From: Mytilus trossulus
Lineage: Eukaryota > Mollusca > Bivalvia > Mytilida > Mytilidae
DNA: 64,000 nt
Direction: 5' to 3'
Assembly (NCBI RefSeq): GCF_036588685.1
Contig: NC_086376.1
Location: 16,548,411 to 16,612,410, forward strand
The translations under genes were made by a program, and so were the position numbers. Below, one piece after another: positions 31,631-43,109 of the stretch (the first letter of the stretch is position 1; every line of letters begins with the position of its first letter). The notes beneath the pieces are model-generated. The model saw nothing but the letters and a program-made list of their open reading frames with translations, ran no database searches and had not been told where the DNA came from.

Positions 31631-33099
31631 CTTACTTAATGGAAACCTTCGTTTTTTTCATTCTTTTTAATAAATTCTAAAATTAGAAAAAAAACCCCCC
31701 AAAACCCGGATGGTTTCTGTATGGTAGATGAACATTTTCACAAAGTTGTTCAGCATTCCGACTCTCATTATGGGTTAAAAAAATATTGACATTGCACATG
31801 TAACATAAAGTATATTGGAATCGTGGGTAACTCCAAACGTTTTGAGACCATTCAACTTCCAACCATTAGCATGTAATAGTGTAGTTTTTAGCAAAAATAT
31901 GCGTAAGTCTTTTATAGAAAACCAAGGCAATCATTTTTGCAAGTAAAATTATTGCATTTAGATCTTTCTTCTCATATCTTTTAAATTATTTGATAATTCC
32001 TTGATTCGATTGGAGACCCCAGAAGTCCTTAATTATTTCCCCAAACTGCTGTTCGTTCGCCATTTTTAATACATATGCACTTCTGTTCGATTGCTCTTTA
32101 AAGTTGAAATGTTAAAGTCACTGTGGCACTTAAGCTTGTAAATACAAGTCATGTCATATTTTTGTGGCAGTTTATATAATACCAATTTACACGAACATGC
32201 CATGGTCTTATTAAAAGCTTAGTACATTTAAAACATGCAATTCGTCTAGATATTTTAATTGTCTTGATCGAATTGTCACACTGAATATCCTTATGGACTT
32301 CCTTTTAAGCAGTTTGATATTTGAAAAGTTGGATTTATCAAGTTTAATTAAAAAAATTTCAACGTTTTTTTAATATGAATTAATTCTATTTTATTTTACA
32401 GTGTTGTAAATGAATTATAATCATTTCGTTCTATAGATATACTGAATAAGCGTTGATTTTATAAGAAGGATAAAAAAAAATTGAGCGCAGAGGTCGAATG
32501 GTTTGTATGAAAGTATAAATACAGGATTAATATCTGTGTAGCTGCATACAGACAACATGCACTGTATTTGCATAATGTTTGGTAAAAGTATAGCAGAAAT
32601 ATCATCGATTGTAAAAGTAACCTAGTTAACAGTGTCTGTTTTAGGCATCACATGTAGATAAAAGTTGTTTATATTAAATTATGTAGAATGCTTATTACTT
32701 TTTGGATTCTAACATTGACGTTAAATAAAAAAGAAAATTAATGGTCTGATTACATTCTAAAATTTAACAAAAAACACAAAAAAGTAAACGCAACAAAATT
32801 GCTCAATATCACAGTATTGCGCAAAAGCAAGAAATCTTTAATTGAAAATTAATACAAACATTTCAACCCATTTTAAATTTTAAAGATTTTTCACCACATT
32901 TATTTTGTGTCAAAAACCTATATTATGTCAAAAACTTTATCACAATCCCAATTCAGACAGTATCAAACTTGAACATTGTGTCCAATCTTGTTGGGACGCA
33001 TACCCAAATCTGCCTATGTAGGCTATGCGTACCCGCCTCCGGTTCCCTAATTTAATGTCAATGGATCGGGTACGCGAAGACACTGTCTTTTGTGTTACG
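31631..33099. other. Intergenic, nothing recognised
   Basis: AT-rich; no gene or definite repeat seen. Confidence 0.4.
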
Positions 33100-33550
33100 T
33101 TGTTACATATTACGTAGGTATGTACTTGTACATCCCGTCATCGTATTATTGTTCTTTGATACTTTCTGTATTCTTGTTTTTCGTTTTTGCTTGTGAGTCT
33201 TTTCTGTTTTTTCTCTCGTTGCATATGACTTGGCTCTATACTTATACATCCCGTTTATTTTGTTATAGTAAATGTTTGTTTATACATCTGTTTGTTGTTG
33301 TAGTGATTAAGATAATAACACAACGCTGACTGTTGTTCACCTAATTTGACATTTGTACCTTTTACAAGAGAGAGGTTTAACTAGCTTTTAAACCAGGTTT
33401 CATCCGCCCTTTTCTTCATAAGAACAGGCCTGCACCAAGAAAGGAACATGCCATTTGTTTAACATTCGTTTCATGTGTTTGAGCTTTTGATGTTGCCGAT
33501 TGACTAGAGATTTTCCTCGGAGTTCAGTATTTTTTTTAAATACAAAAGTA
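33100..33550 (+). repeat. Penelope-like element 3' remnant
   Basis: Parallels 40,000-40,300: GATTAAGATAATAACACAA, AAACCAGGTTTCATCC, GCCTGCACCAAG, GTGTTTGAGCTTTTGATGTT and CCTCGGAGTTCAGTAT occur in the same order. Confidence 0.65.
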
Positions 33551-34129
33551 CAAACTTCTGGAGTGGTTTTGTTTTGCTATTCGTACTCGACAACTCATTT
33601 CAAAGTTGAACTAAAAGAATTATTTTAAAATTTTAATATGGACAACATCGATAGCTATGTACTTTATCAATGTTTATGTAGATGTTTTATAGACATGATT
33701 GTACCTTAAAAGTTATAAGAATTTCGTAACAGTCTGTTTCTATTTAGTTCAATTTATGGCATGTCACAAATCAAATCTATTTTTGGTTAATTCCTAGACG
33801 CTATATATGTGATCTAATATAACTTAAGGATTCAAAGAACTTTTATTAATAACGGTAAAGTATTATCTTTTTTATCATATAAACATTACTCCTATGGGAA
33901 ATAATTTCAATGTTGGTAGACGCAAAAGCCATCTTATAAATATTATTGAAAAATGATTACATGTATAGTCTGGTACAAGGAAGAGTAAAAAGATTCAATA
34001 AAGTCGAATGACCGAAAAAACAAAGCTTATAATTGAGGAAAGCAAATTTGCAACAAGGCAAATTTAATTTGTTATTGACAGTTTGAATTACAATGGTAAG
34101 AAACCTGATCGTACTTTTCAATACTAGGT
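33551..34129. other. Intergenic, nothing recognised
   Basis: AT-rich; no gene or definite repeat seen. Confidence 0.4.
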
Positions 34130-34410
34130 ACATTGTCGATTCGTTTGATGTGTATTATTATTTGATTTTGCCATTCGAATTTTCATTCGAGTGCAGTATT
34201 TTTGTGAATTTACTGATTTAATGATGTTCCATTGATGTAAATCAGTCGACTTATTCCGGAATAACACAATTGAAATGCTCTTCAACTTTGTACTTGTTTG
34301 GCTTTTTAACTGTTTTGATATGAGCGTCACTGATGAGTCTCATGTAGACGAAACGCGCGTCTGGCGTATTATATTATAATCCTGGTACCTTCGATAACTA
34401 TTGTAACTGC
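34130..34410 (+). repeat. Penelope-like terminal repeat fragment carrying a hammerhead ribozyme
   Basis: The segment begins with the Penelope 3'-end signature (TTGATTTTGCCATTCGAATT, about 34,160; GAGTGCAGTATTTTTGTGAA) and continues through AATGCTCTTCAACTTTGTAC into the ribozyme, then TATAATCCTGGTACCTTCGA. Penelope elements are known to carry hammerheads in their terminal repeats. Related pieces are at 19.7, 46.9 (minus) and 60.58 kb. Confidence 0.75.
34324..34367 (+). ncRNA. Hammerhead ribozyme, type I, apparently complete
   Basis: All conserved parts are present: stem I GCGTCA (34,324-34,329) with TGGCGT (34,362-34,367), core CTGATGA (34,330-34,336), stem II GTCT/AGAC around loop CATGT, core GAAA (34,350-34,353), then ACGCGCGT and cleavage site GTC with C34,361. 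Stem III is an 8-nt self-complementary word, so it can close only as a two-pair stem with a tiny loop, or intermolecularly in a dimer, as in other very short stem III hammerheads. Cleavage would fall between 34,361 and 34,362. Confidence 0.85.
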
Positions 34411-35519
34411 ATTTCAATTCACCGGAACACGGCAGTTACGTTTGATTTGAACCTGTTACAAAGACTACATTACCTTAAACGTTGTCCCTACCTCTTATAA
34501 AGTCTAAAACTGGAACACTGATAGCCACTTATCAAGGATAATTAAAGAATTAATGAAGTTTTAGTAGTTAGGAAAATGTGTAAAACAAACATTCATGCCC
34601 TCAAAATGTTATTATGTAAAACAAAATCTGAGTATATCTTTGCACTTGATATGTTTGGGTCGGGTTCGTTGTCTTTCTTACAATTTTCGCTATTGTGTTT
34701 TGTAGACGGGTTTTCTTCTTGTTTTTCTTTTAATTTTGCTATAATTTGTCGGTTTCTATTTGATTTAGAAGTGTTACTACAAAGATCAGAAACCACATTT
34801 ATTATAACTTAAAGAATGGTTTCAAAAAACAGTATAAACACAATACAGTGGCACTTGTACAATACTGAAAATATAACATTTATTTGTACAAAGGGAAAAG
34901 AACAAAATAATGTATTTCGTCGATTTTCGACATTTCGCCTTAAGTTAATACCATATTCTATACATAGTGTCTAAGAATCTCCCAACAAGCATTTTGAACA
35001 ACATTTAAGGCTGTGTGTTTGATCTTCTTTGTATTCAAAGTATTAATTTTTGAAAATATGACAACTTCAATGACAAATTTTGTGATTTAACTTGCCACAT
35101 GTAATATCATGGATTAGAGAAACCAGTATTACGTCTTACTTTTTAAAAGTACTTATTCAGCACATTGTTAAAAATTATTCTGCACTTTTACTGAATATTG
35201 ATAATTTTATTTCTCGACCAGGATATATCAGTTCTTAGTTATTATTTAACAAATAAGTACACTTCCAACTATTTTACAGTTTCTAATGATCAATTTGTAC
35301 TGATTACTATACTTATGATCCATTTACGACAGAAACTGAAATATTTCAAGGAAGTGGTCAGTCATTAGTTTTAATGCACCTCTACATTACTAACAACTCA
35401 GTTTTTAGTATAGTCCATCACAATATCAAGTTGATGAGACAATCTCTAAATAATTGGAACTAACCTCGGTGACCCCTTATTCTTGCGTGTCAAGTTTTTT
35501 TCCCAGTTTCCTCTAAGAG
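34411..35519. other. Intergenic, with one duplicated block
   Basis: No gene. About 35,245-35,465 is similar to 50,500-50,715 (GATTACT..ACTTATGATC, ACGACAGAAACTGAAAT, TTTCAAGGAAGTG.TCAGTC). Confidence 0.5.
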
Positions 35520-35700
35520 ATGGTTGATGGTAATATTATATGTTCTATGAGGGCCCCGTTAGGTCAACAATTACGATCAAACGTTAAAGATCATATTCGA
35601 ATCCGGCTAGGGAAGAACAACATTTGCAGATTTAACATTGTCGTGCAGATATTTAGAGTAATAATGAATATAATATGTGTTTTTACATTCAATGTAATTC
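35520..35700 (+). repeat. tRNA-derived SINE, same family as 4.1 kb
   Basis: B box ATTCGAATCC at 35,594-35,603, then GGGAAGAAC, ATTTGCAGATTTAACATTG and a GTTTAGA-like tail, in the order seen at 4,124-4,215. Confidence 0.7.
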
Positions 35701-35854
35701 AATGGATGGATCTGTTGTAGACTTGGGACTTGTGTGGATGAACTTACGATCCTCTACGATAGTTATATAGCTAATGTGCAATCAATTCCATCTTCATGTC
35801 TAATATATTATAGACATACACTGTGTTAAAATTCTAGATTGTACTGACGAGCAA

Positions 35855-36145
35855 AGGTAACACTCGGCCACCGAAAGCTGAATGATTAGTTCAGTCTAGG
35901 TCTAGAGCGATTGCACAGTGCAGGCGGTGTTGCCTCGATATCTCAATCGCATGAGTTCGAATCCAGGTATCATGAACGTTGCTATAACTCTAGAATCTAC
36001 TGTCGAGGAAATGTAATACTAGGCTACAGAAAGCTGATTGTTTTTCAGTCTACGTGGCGGAGTGATCTATAGTGTTGGACACTGTACATACGTTGTTATC
36101 ACAATTTATAATAGCACGAGTTCAAATCCCGGGAATTTCCAGTCA
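35855..36145 (+). repeat. Tandem pair of tRNA-like SINE heads
   Basis: Two related units of about 150 bp, each opening with a GGTAACAC- or TGTAATAC-type word, then ACCGAAAGCTGA / ACAGAAAGCTGA, and ending in a B box (GAGTTCGAATCC at 35,953 and GAGTTCAAATCC at 36,118). The first shares GCAGTGCAGGCG.T with the 4.1-kb SINE. Confidence 0.65.
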
Positions 36146-37320
36146 AAAAGCTTTTATTTCATATCATAATTAATCTCTGACAAAAATAAAAGTTTAAATT
36201 TACGTAAAACAAAATATATCTTTTTTTCTATAAACAGAACCATAATTCCTTAGTAAAACATATTGCAAGAGTCAGACATTAGCTTATTTATGACATCTCA
36301 GGTTTCAATTAAGTTTTAAAAGAACATCTGTACCAAAGGCTGAGAGTTCTGATATATACGGAAATAACATCCTATCGATAAGAGTATTTAGAAAAAAGTA
36401 CTATAACTATAAGGGATAAACAATCCCTATTGTATGATGTTTTCAACATTTCGCGTCTTTTGTCTTCCTAATTTTTAGCCTGTTAAAGTTTTTGTCTTTC
36501 CGTTCAATGAAAAATCAAATGTAAAAAAAGTTCCCTATTGTTCCCTGATAGTATTTGTTACTTTAATATTCATTAACTGCCGAGTAAACAAAATAAATGA
36601 ATATATTTGGTTTTCGTCAATGAAACAGGAACTAACTTATCCCATTTTTGTTTATATCATGTATATATATATATATATAGGTGTACTTTACCAGGACACA
36701 TTGTGAAAAAAATACAAGAGCCCATCATTTTGCTAAGTAATTACATTAACTTCGAACATAACTTGTTTTATTTGTACAAGAGCATTCGGTGCTTATATAA
36801 AAATGATAGTTTTCTTGCTAGCTGTTATTCGTTTTATTTCCTTGTAATAATTATGAGAATGATTGATGATGGAATATACACCGTAGCATTGCACTATTCT
36901 GTAAACAAACATCGGAAAGTTAATGAATTTGATGAACTGTTCCTGCAAAAGTATCAACTTACATTAGGATAGAATATATTTTACATCTCCGAGGACAATT
37001 ATGTCTGAGATAGAGATAACAGTTTACCACAATATGATCTCAGAAAGGTAATACATATCCGTCAAGAACATGTATCTCTGCCGCACAGTCTTTTAAATTC
37101 CAAAGATAGTTATCACGTACAACCTGCATATACCTTTTTGATTTTAAATCTCAGCATCTAAATTGCATTTGTAAACGGTCGAATTTGTCCAAAATGACAA
37201 GCACGAAAGGAGGATAGGTTGGTCATAGCAGATTCTAAAGAATATTCATATGAGAGATGTTTTGGATATGGATGTCAATGTAACAACTATGATCTGTTTA
37301 CTAATGGTTCTGTAGCGATT
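36146..37320. other. Intergenic, nothing recognised
   Basis: AT-rich with a short TA microsatellite at 36,661-36,680. A 121-codon open frame at 36,607-36,972 begins within this simple sequence and shows no known domain. Confidence 0.4.
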
Positions 37321-37450
37321 CAATAAATAGTCAGAAGTAAAGTAACAGAAATACCGAACTCTAAGGAAAATTCAAAAAGAAAAGTCCTCTATCAAAGGTC
37401 AAAATCAAAAGCCCAAACTAATAGAAAACACAATAACAAAAATGCTACAA
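37321..37450 (-). repeat. Penelope-like 3' end fragment, minus strand
   Basis: The reverse complement gives the TTTTTGAATTTTCCTTAGAG and TTCGGTATTTCTGTTACTTT signature seen at 40.28 kb and 59.4 kb. Confidence 0.55.
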
Positions 37451-37799
37451 CGATCTTCGAACCTATATCATAAAGTACAATTTGAAAGAATTTCATCTGT
37501 ACTATCTTATTTTCAATTAAGAGTTTAAGGTATATCATTTTCGCGTCATGTTTTCTACTCTCCAAAATCGTGGGTTATGACCTGTCATAGTTGAGAGACG
37601 GTGCAAAATTTCATAAATAGTTAGAATTTAAACATCAGTTTAGTATTAGCAATATCTGGTTGAAAGTCGGTTAAATAAAGAGCTTCACCACGAGCATATG
37701 ATACGCTTGATTTTTTCTTAAAAAAGTAAAGTTCCATAACTCCTCAATATCTAATCAGATATACACCAAAGGTGGGGTATAGAAATATGGTCACTTGGT

Positions 37800-38092
37800 T
37801 TTCTCCCGACCGGCAGTAAAACGCTTGCCGAAGTGGGACGTCCGTTTGACTTTGCGGGTTGTATCAAGTTCGCAGTCACGTCCGGTCAGAAGGAAACGTT
37901 AAATTCGATGCCTCGTGTAAAGAGAGTGCTACGCTCTTTGCACGTTCAGAACCCTTGCAACAACTCTTTGAGGGATCCGAGGATGGCCTGTTGCAAGGCA
38001 AAATGTATATTACCTATCCAATATACCCTCATTTTCCAGTGGCAGTCCAAATTTCCCCGACTACCATCCTAGATGGCCTCTATTACAACAGC
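37800..38092 (+). repeat. GC-richer unidentified interspersed repeat
   Basis: Base composition differs from the flanks (GCGGGTTGTATCAAGTTCGC and similar). It leads straight into the palindrome at 38,093 and probably belongs to one element with it. Two overlapping open frames (79 and 90 codons) show no domain. Confidence 0.45.
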
Positions 38093-38246
38093 CTACCTAT
38101 TGTATTAATTGTTAACTTGTTCTCGTCCTGAATATGCATGAAATATTTGCCACTGGACGTTAAGCAACCAACAATCAATCAATCAGTGGCAAATATTTCA
38201 TGCATCTTCAGGACGAGAACAAGTTTACAATAAATACAATAGGTAG
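38093..38246. repeat. Long palindrome, 63-bp arms
   Basis: 38,093-38,155 and 38,184-38,246 are inverted copies with three or four differences (GAACAAGTT.ACAATAAATAC and its partner) around a 28-nt loop. Confidence 0.93.
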
Positions 38247-38249
38247 ATA

Positions 38250-38530
38250 TGCGAAGATGTGGTATGATTTTTAAAAGTAAACAATTGTAGGTCAATGTAC
38301 AGTCTTCTACATGGAGCATTGGGTCATACCGAACATCAAGCTATAAAGGGTCCCAAAAAATACTGGTGTAAACCAAAAAAAAAAACCGAACGGTCTAATC
38401 TATATAAAATCGAGAAACGAGAAACACGTATGAACTACATAAACAGAAGACAACCGCTGTACATCAGATTCCTGACTGAGGACAGGTGCAAACACTGCTC
38501 TTATGTTCTTGTCATCCCGTCAAGATAAGA
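38250..38530 (+). repeat. Family B repeat, degenerate
   Basis: GAAGATGTGGTATGATTTTT, GTCAATGTACAGTCTTCTAC and ACAACCGCTGTACATCAGAT follow the family B order. Confidence 0.7.
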
Positions 38531-39070
38531 ACTTCTTAACTATGTAAAACATTTTCTTTAACTCAATTTAAGTAAAAACACAAAAATAATAAAAAAAGTC
38601 CTTTTAAATTGATTTATCTTTACAAACTTTTAAAATTTATATGAAGAGGTAAATCAATTATCAATATATGACATTCATGGTTGTGTCATTTGTATGTTAG
38701 GGGTTATCTGGAACAGGTATGATCTATATATAGATTTTTTTGAATATTAACTGATTAGGAAGATAATGCATAAACTTATTCTAATCAGCGTCCTTGAAAA
38801 TGACAAATCTTTATAAGATAAAGGCAACAAACGTAAACCGCTGTTAGAAGTTACTTACATACAGATGAGGTGATAATTTCCTAATCCGAAGAGGTAATAT
38901 AATATGGTTAAAAAACACTACCACATTCTATTTTGACAATGCAACATGCCATGTACAGAGACAAGGTTTGAATTTGGTGTCACATATATATTTCATTTAC
39001 AGGTATTGCTTATTGGCTTCATATTTGTTTAATTTGAAGGTGACTTTTACAACAAATTGTCGTCTTTTCA
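38531..39070. other. Intergenic, nothing recognised
   Basis: AT-rich; probably includes decayed 5' parts of the Penelope fragment that follows. Confidence 0.35.
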
Positions 39071-39665
39071 ATGGGAACGATCTGTGCGACTCTCCTAGCC
39101 ACCCTTCTTTTTATTTGTTTGCATTATGAATCGGAGTTCCTTCAGACACTTGTCAAAATGAAGATCAAAGAAGCCAGGTTATATAATTTCAATTTCAGAA
39201 ATATTGATGATGTTCTTTCCATTAACTATCCCAACTTTTCTGGTTCCTTTAATATATATGTATCTACCTCAGAACAAGAAATTGAAGAAATAATGTACAC
39301 GTCTTCATCTTCCTTATTCATAGACTTATACCTGGAATTCGCCATACACACTCATCTCAGTACCAGAATCTGTGACACTTTAATTTTGAAATTATTTCCC
39401 CCACCTTATTAGCAATATTCTAACTTCACCTGAATAAGGTATATACATTTCCTAATTTATTTGGTATTCAAGAGCTTTCAAGTCCTACTTATACTGTATA
39501 AAATGTCACCAGTGTCTGAGAAAAAAGTTAACAAACCAGGGGTATATCAAAAACCATCTCGTTCTTTTTCCAAAAAGTTCATTGGAAGGTACTAAGACAT
39601 TGTTAATGAATATTCCATATCAACTTCACAAATAATACACGATGTTCTTGAAGGATAGATTATGC
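39071..39665 (+). pseudogene. Decayed Penelope-like reverse transcriptase
   Basis: The first 113 codons (39,071-39,412) keep the pattern of a Penelope-type reverse transcriptase: MGTICATLLATLLF, YESEFLQTLVK, then the catalytic-site region RNIDDVLSINYPNF (the usual tyrosine before IDD is asparagine) and a DLYLEF segment. After the stop at 39,410 similarity continues in broken frames to about 39,665 (KKFIGRY-like, HDVLEG-like). The fingers domain and any GIY-YIG endonuclease are missing. Non-functional. Confidence 0.75.
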
Positions 39666-40310
39666 GTACTGACGTTGTTTATCATCTTGAAAACGTGTTA
39701 CAGTATTCTTTTCTTTGTCTTTATTAATAATACTTTTACTCTAAGTCTGCTTTTTGTGATATTCGTTTGACGTGATTCTGTACTTACGCATACCGTCAAA
39801 CGTTGACCGACACAATTATTTTACACCTAGTTGTGTGACGTCAAACGCGCACTTCTACCTTATTGTTAATGGAAATCTAACCACATAACAGGGCAATGAT
39901 TCGATTCAAGCACCTAAAAGCTTTCAATTCTTTATGGTTGGATTTTACATAGATAAATGAAAAAAGACAAAGAGGTTGTTAAATTTGATATATGCATTTT
40001 TTAATAATGATTAAGATGATTACACAATGTTGACTGCTATTTTTGACACTTTTACCAATTGTGTATGTTTGTTTATACATGTATGTGTCAATATAACGAA
40101 ATTTGATGCGACTGTCATACAAGTGATTGGTTTAGGTAGCTATAAAACCAGGTTTAATCCATCATTTCTACACACGAAAATGCCTGTACCAAGTTAGAAT
40201 ATGACAGTTGCTATTCATTCGTGAGATGTGTTTGAGCTTTTGATTTCGCCATTTGATAAGAGTCTTTCCTTTGTGAATTTTCCTTGGAGTCCAGTATGTT
40301 TATGATTTTT
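39666..40310 (+). repeat. Penelope-like element 3' tail
   Basis: Non-coding tail following the reverse transcriptase, with TAGCTATAAAACCAGGTTTA, GCCTGTACCAAGTTAGAATA, GTGTTTGAGCTTTTGATTTC and CCTTGGAGTCCAGTATGTTT. The same words mark the fragments at 33.4, 37.4 and 59.4-59.7 kb. Confidence 0.7.
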
Positions 40311-41362
40311 TTTTACTTTTTATTTTTTTTTAATATGAATGTAAACAGCTGCGCCTTGAGCGCATAAGAAACACCCATTGCTTTAAAAAAAATTAAGTTC
40401 AACATCTTCAAGTTTCATGTAAAATATTTAAAGCACTTTAAAGATATTGCCCAAAGGCTGAAAAATCAATCCCTTTTATGAATAAAATCCAAAAACCCGA
40501 AAATATAAATCTCAAATCTATAAAAATCGGAAGGAGGCTTACGACAATTCACCCAAGTTTTAAGAAAACTGCTCTAAGTATTTTTTTTTATATTTTTTTC
40601 ATAAACTGGAAAATCATTCTTTTATTATGAGTAAAATCATACACCTCGGATATGTTAAACCAAAAATCTATAATATTCGAAGGAAGGTCACGTCAATAGA
40701 TTAACAATTCAACAAAGTTTCATGCAAATTGGTAACAACGTTTTTTACTTATTGTCCAACATGTTGCTGATTGATTGACAACGGTTTATCATTATACACG
40801 TACATACTGTACCCGGGATTAAGAAATAAGATGACAAACATCAATAAGATAGTAACCAACTAAAAAAACTGTAGAGAGCAATAACAGATAGGTGTCTTTA
40901 CTTTATATGTTATCATAAAACTTATCAATATAAGTTCATAGGGTAAAAAAATAATCTGGTGAAATTACCGATTGTATCAAAAAACAGTAATCAAATATCA
41001 ATACAAAATATTTTAAATTTTCAAATGCTTTTCTATATTGATTCTCTTGCTAAAGTAAAGACAAATTAAACAGGTACATGCTATGATTTTCCTGAACAAC
41101 TCTCGTTTTGAATGCTGACCATGATGTTGTCAACCTAAAATTTTATGAATTTGAACCTCTGAGTCGAGCAAATACTGGGGAAACTGATATTTTAGGTACA
41201 GCTTTGCTGTCTAAATATTTGAGAAATGATTTTTCTATAATGTATCTACTTCATGCACGGCTCCTTTTTCTTGTCCAGATTTTGCTATACCTTTGATTTA
41301 TCAGATGTTCAAGATTTCATGAAGCAAAGTAAAATATTTCTTTTTGTATTTGTTCATGCTCA
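40311..41362 (+). other. Region upstream of the B-box gene
   Basis: Mostly AT-rich. 40,430-40,760 is a degenerate tandem duplication of about 180 bp (AATCTATAAAAATCGGAAGG and AATCTATAATATTCGAAGGA). The CDS exon begins after an acceptor (TTGTTCATGCTCAG, to 41,363), so a 5' UTR exon should lie upstream, not identified. Confidence 0.45.
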
Positions 41363-41366
41363 GGTC

Positions 41367-43046
41367 ATGACATCCAGTAAACCTATACTATGTGGACCTT
41401 GTCACCAAGGAGAAGAAGATCATAAAGCTGACATCTGGTGTTATAACTGTGATGAAGGATTATGTTCAACATGTTTAAGTTATCACAAAAGATCCAAAGG
41501 TACACAGGATCACAAGACCATTGATATTAAAAGTTATCAACCATTGATCAGGGCTATTACAACAGAATGTGATGAACATGGTCAACAACTCAACTTGTAC
41601 TGCCCCAGCCATTTAATGCCTTGCTGTGATGAATGTATTTCTACTAGCCATTCAAAATGTACGGGAATTAAAAGTTTAGCAGGTATCGTAGAGAAAAGCG
41701 AAACTGACAAGTCAAAGGAAACTGTAGAGACAAACATACATTATATCTTAAATATTTTGGAAAAATTAATCTACAACGAATCAAAAAACATCAAAGCAGG
41801 AGAATATCTGTGTGTAAGCATGAAAAAATCAATTGGAGAAATAAGAAAGAAAATGAATAAACATTTAAATCATCTGGAAAAGAAGTTATGTCAAGAAAAA
41901 GATTTCATATGGAATCAGGAAAAATCAAAAGCAATTGATTTCATTTCCGAAATTGAAGGAAAATCTAAAAATTTGAAAGAAATGAAAGAACATTTAAAAA
42001 CAGTTACAACACATAGTTCTAAACTACAATCATTTCTTAGTGTACATAAGATTGAACAACAAGTACATCAATATCAAAGATTTGTTGAAAATCTTGAAAA
42101 AGATGAGAGAGTAAAAGAAGTTGACATCAAAATTAAACAAAATGATGAGATAGAAAAGATACTTGGCCAGTTAGAATCATTAGATTCTCTTGGAGAAGTA
42201 ATGGTTGTTGAGACAAATGTAGTCACGAACATAGGAACAGGTTTGATGAGGGGATCACAAGGAGAATCCCGGGAACAATCCAGCATCAACAACATGACAA
42301 TGAATATTGAGACAGAGATGGCGATTGACACTGCGAGCTATATTAGTGACATGATATGTCTGATAGATGGAAGAATTATAGTTGTTGAACATTTAGGTGA
42401 AGTTAATATACTTACTTCTGATGGCAAACCTCAATTAAAACTATCTGGTAAAGCCTGGAGTGTAACACAGATCGATCAGAACACTATCGCTATTACTTAT
42501 CCTTATGAAAGAGCCATTAAGATCTTCAACATGGAGAATGAAACAGTTACCAACGTTATCACATTAGACAATGAATGCTGGGGATTATCATTCTCCAATA
42601 ATTCTCTGGCTGTAGGTTTGTTTGATGATGAAATCTGTATTATAGACTTGGATGGAAATACATTGAGGTCAATACAAGTTGAGAGTAAATCGGACCTGGA
42701 GAACCTTGTTTTCTGTAATGACAGAGTAATCTATAGTGACTTAAATGGTAAAGCAGTATGCTGTTATGACGGTTTAGGTAAACAGATTTGGCAATATACA
42801 CAGGAATTATCAGAACCTGAAGGACTTTGTACAGATAATTATGGTAACATTATTGTAACAGATTGTAGATCTCAGAAAATACTAGTTATATCAAAAGATG
42901 GACAGGAGAGTAAAGTACTGATGAACTTTCAAGAGAACGAACTGAACTCTCCAATGTGTGTTTGTTTTATCAATAACGAGTCTTCAGGTGTTATTTGTGA
43001 TACATATGGTAAATACTTAGCAAAATTCAATTTGTCTCATGGATAA
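41367..43046 (+). CDS. TRIM-like protein: two B-boxes, coiled coil, NHL-type propeller, no RING
   Basis: 559 aa in one exon. I chose the ATG at 41,367, three bases after an acceptor AG at 41,362-41,363; the longer frame from 41,253 would translate intron. B-box 1 has Cys9, Cys12, Cys25, Cys28, Cys33, Cys36, His40 and His49. B-box 2 has Cys68, His71, Cys79, His82, Cys87, Cys90, His95 and Cys98. A Lys/Glu-rich coiled coil covers about 120-275. The last 250 residues form repeats with the CTDNYGNIIVTD and SPMCVCF pattern of an NHL six-bladed propeller. Without a RING it cannot act as a typical E3 ligase alone; relatives act through oligomerisation or partners. Such intronless B-box/NHL genes are greatly expanded in bivalves; an immune role is often proposed but nothing here shows it. 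Confidence 0.9.
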   Translation: MTSSKPILCGPCHQGEEDHKADIWCYNCDEGLCSTCLSYHKRSKGTQDHKTIDIKSYQPLIRAITTECDEHGQQLNLYCPSHLMPCCDECISTSHSKCTGIKSLAGIVEKSETDKSKETVETNIHYILNILEKLIYNESKNIKAGEYLCVSMKKSIGEIRKKMNKHLNHLEKKLCQEKDFIWNQEKSKAIDFISEIEGKSKNLKEMKEHLKTVTTHSSKLQSFLSVHKIEQQVHQYQRFVENLEKDERVKEVDIKIKQNDEIEKILGQLESLDSLGEVMVVETNVVTNIGTGLMRGSQGESREQSSINNMTMNIETEMAIDTASYISDMICLIDGRIIVVEHLGEVNILTSDGKPQLKLSGKAWSVTQIDQNTIAITYPYERAIKIFNMENETVTNVITLDNECWGLSFSNNSLAVGLFDDEICIIDLDGNTLRSIQVESKSDLENLVFCNDRVIYSDLNGKAVCCYDGLGKQIWQYTQELSEPEGLCTDNYGNIIVTDCRSQKILVISKDGQESKVLMNFQENELNSPMCVCFINNESSGVICDTYGKYLAKFNLSHG

Positions 43047-43109
43047 CAGAAACCATCACAAATAAAGTATCATTGCTTTCCTATAAAACTACGAAGATAG
43101 TTTATATAT

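Noticed and set aside
36607..36972. 121-codon frame
   Set aside because: Starts in a TA microsatellite, composition follows the AT background, no domain or splice context.
41253..41366. N-terminal extension of the B-box protein
   Set aside because: The 38 extra residues are hydrophobic and unlike the family, and a polypyrimidine tract plus AG ends at 41,363; treated as intron.
42074..42331. Minus-strand frame within the B-box gene
   Set aside because: Shadow of the coding strand.
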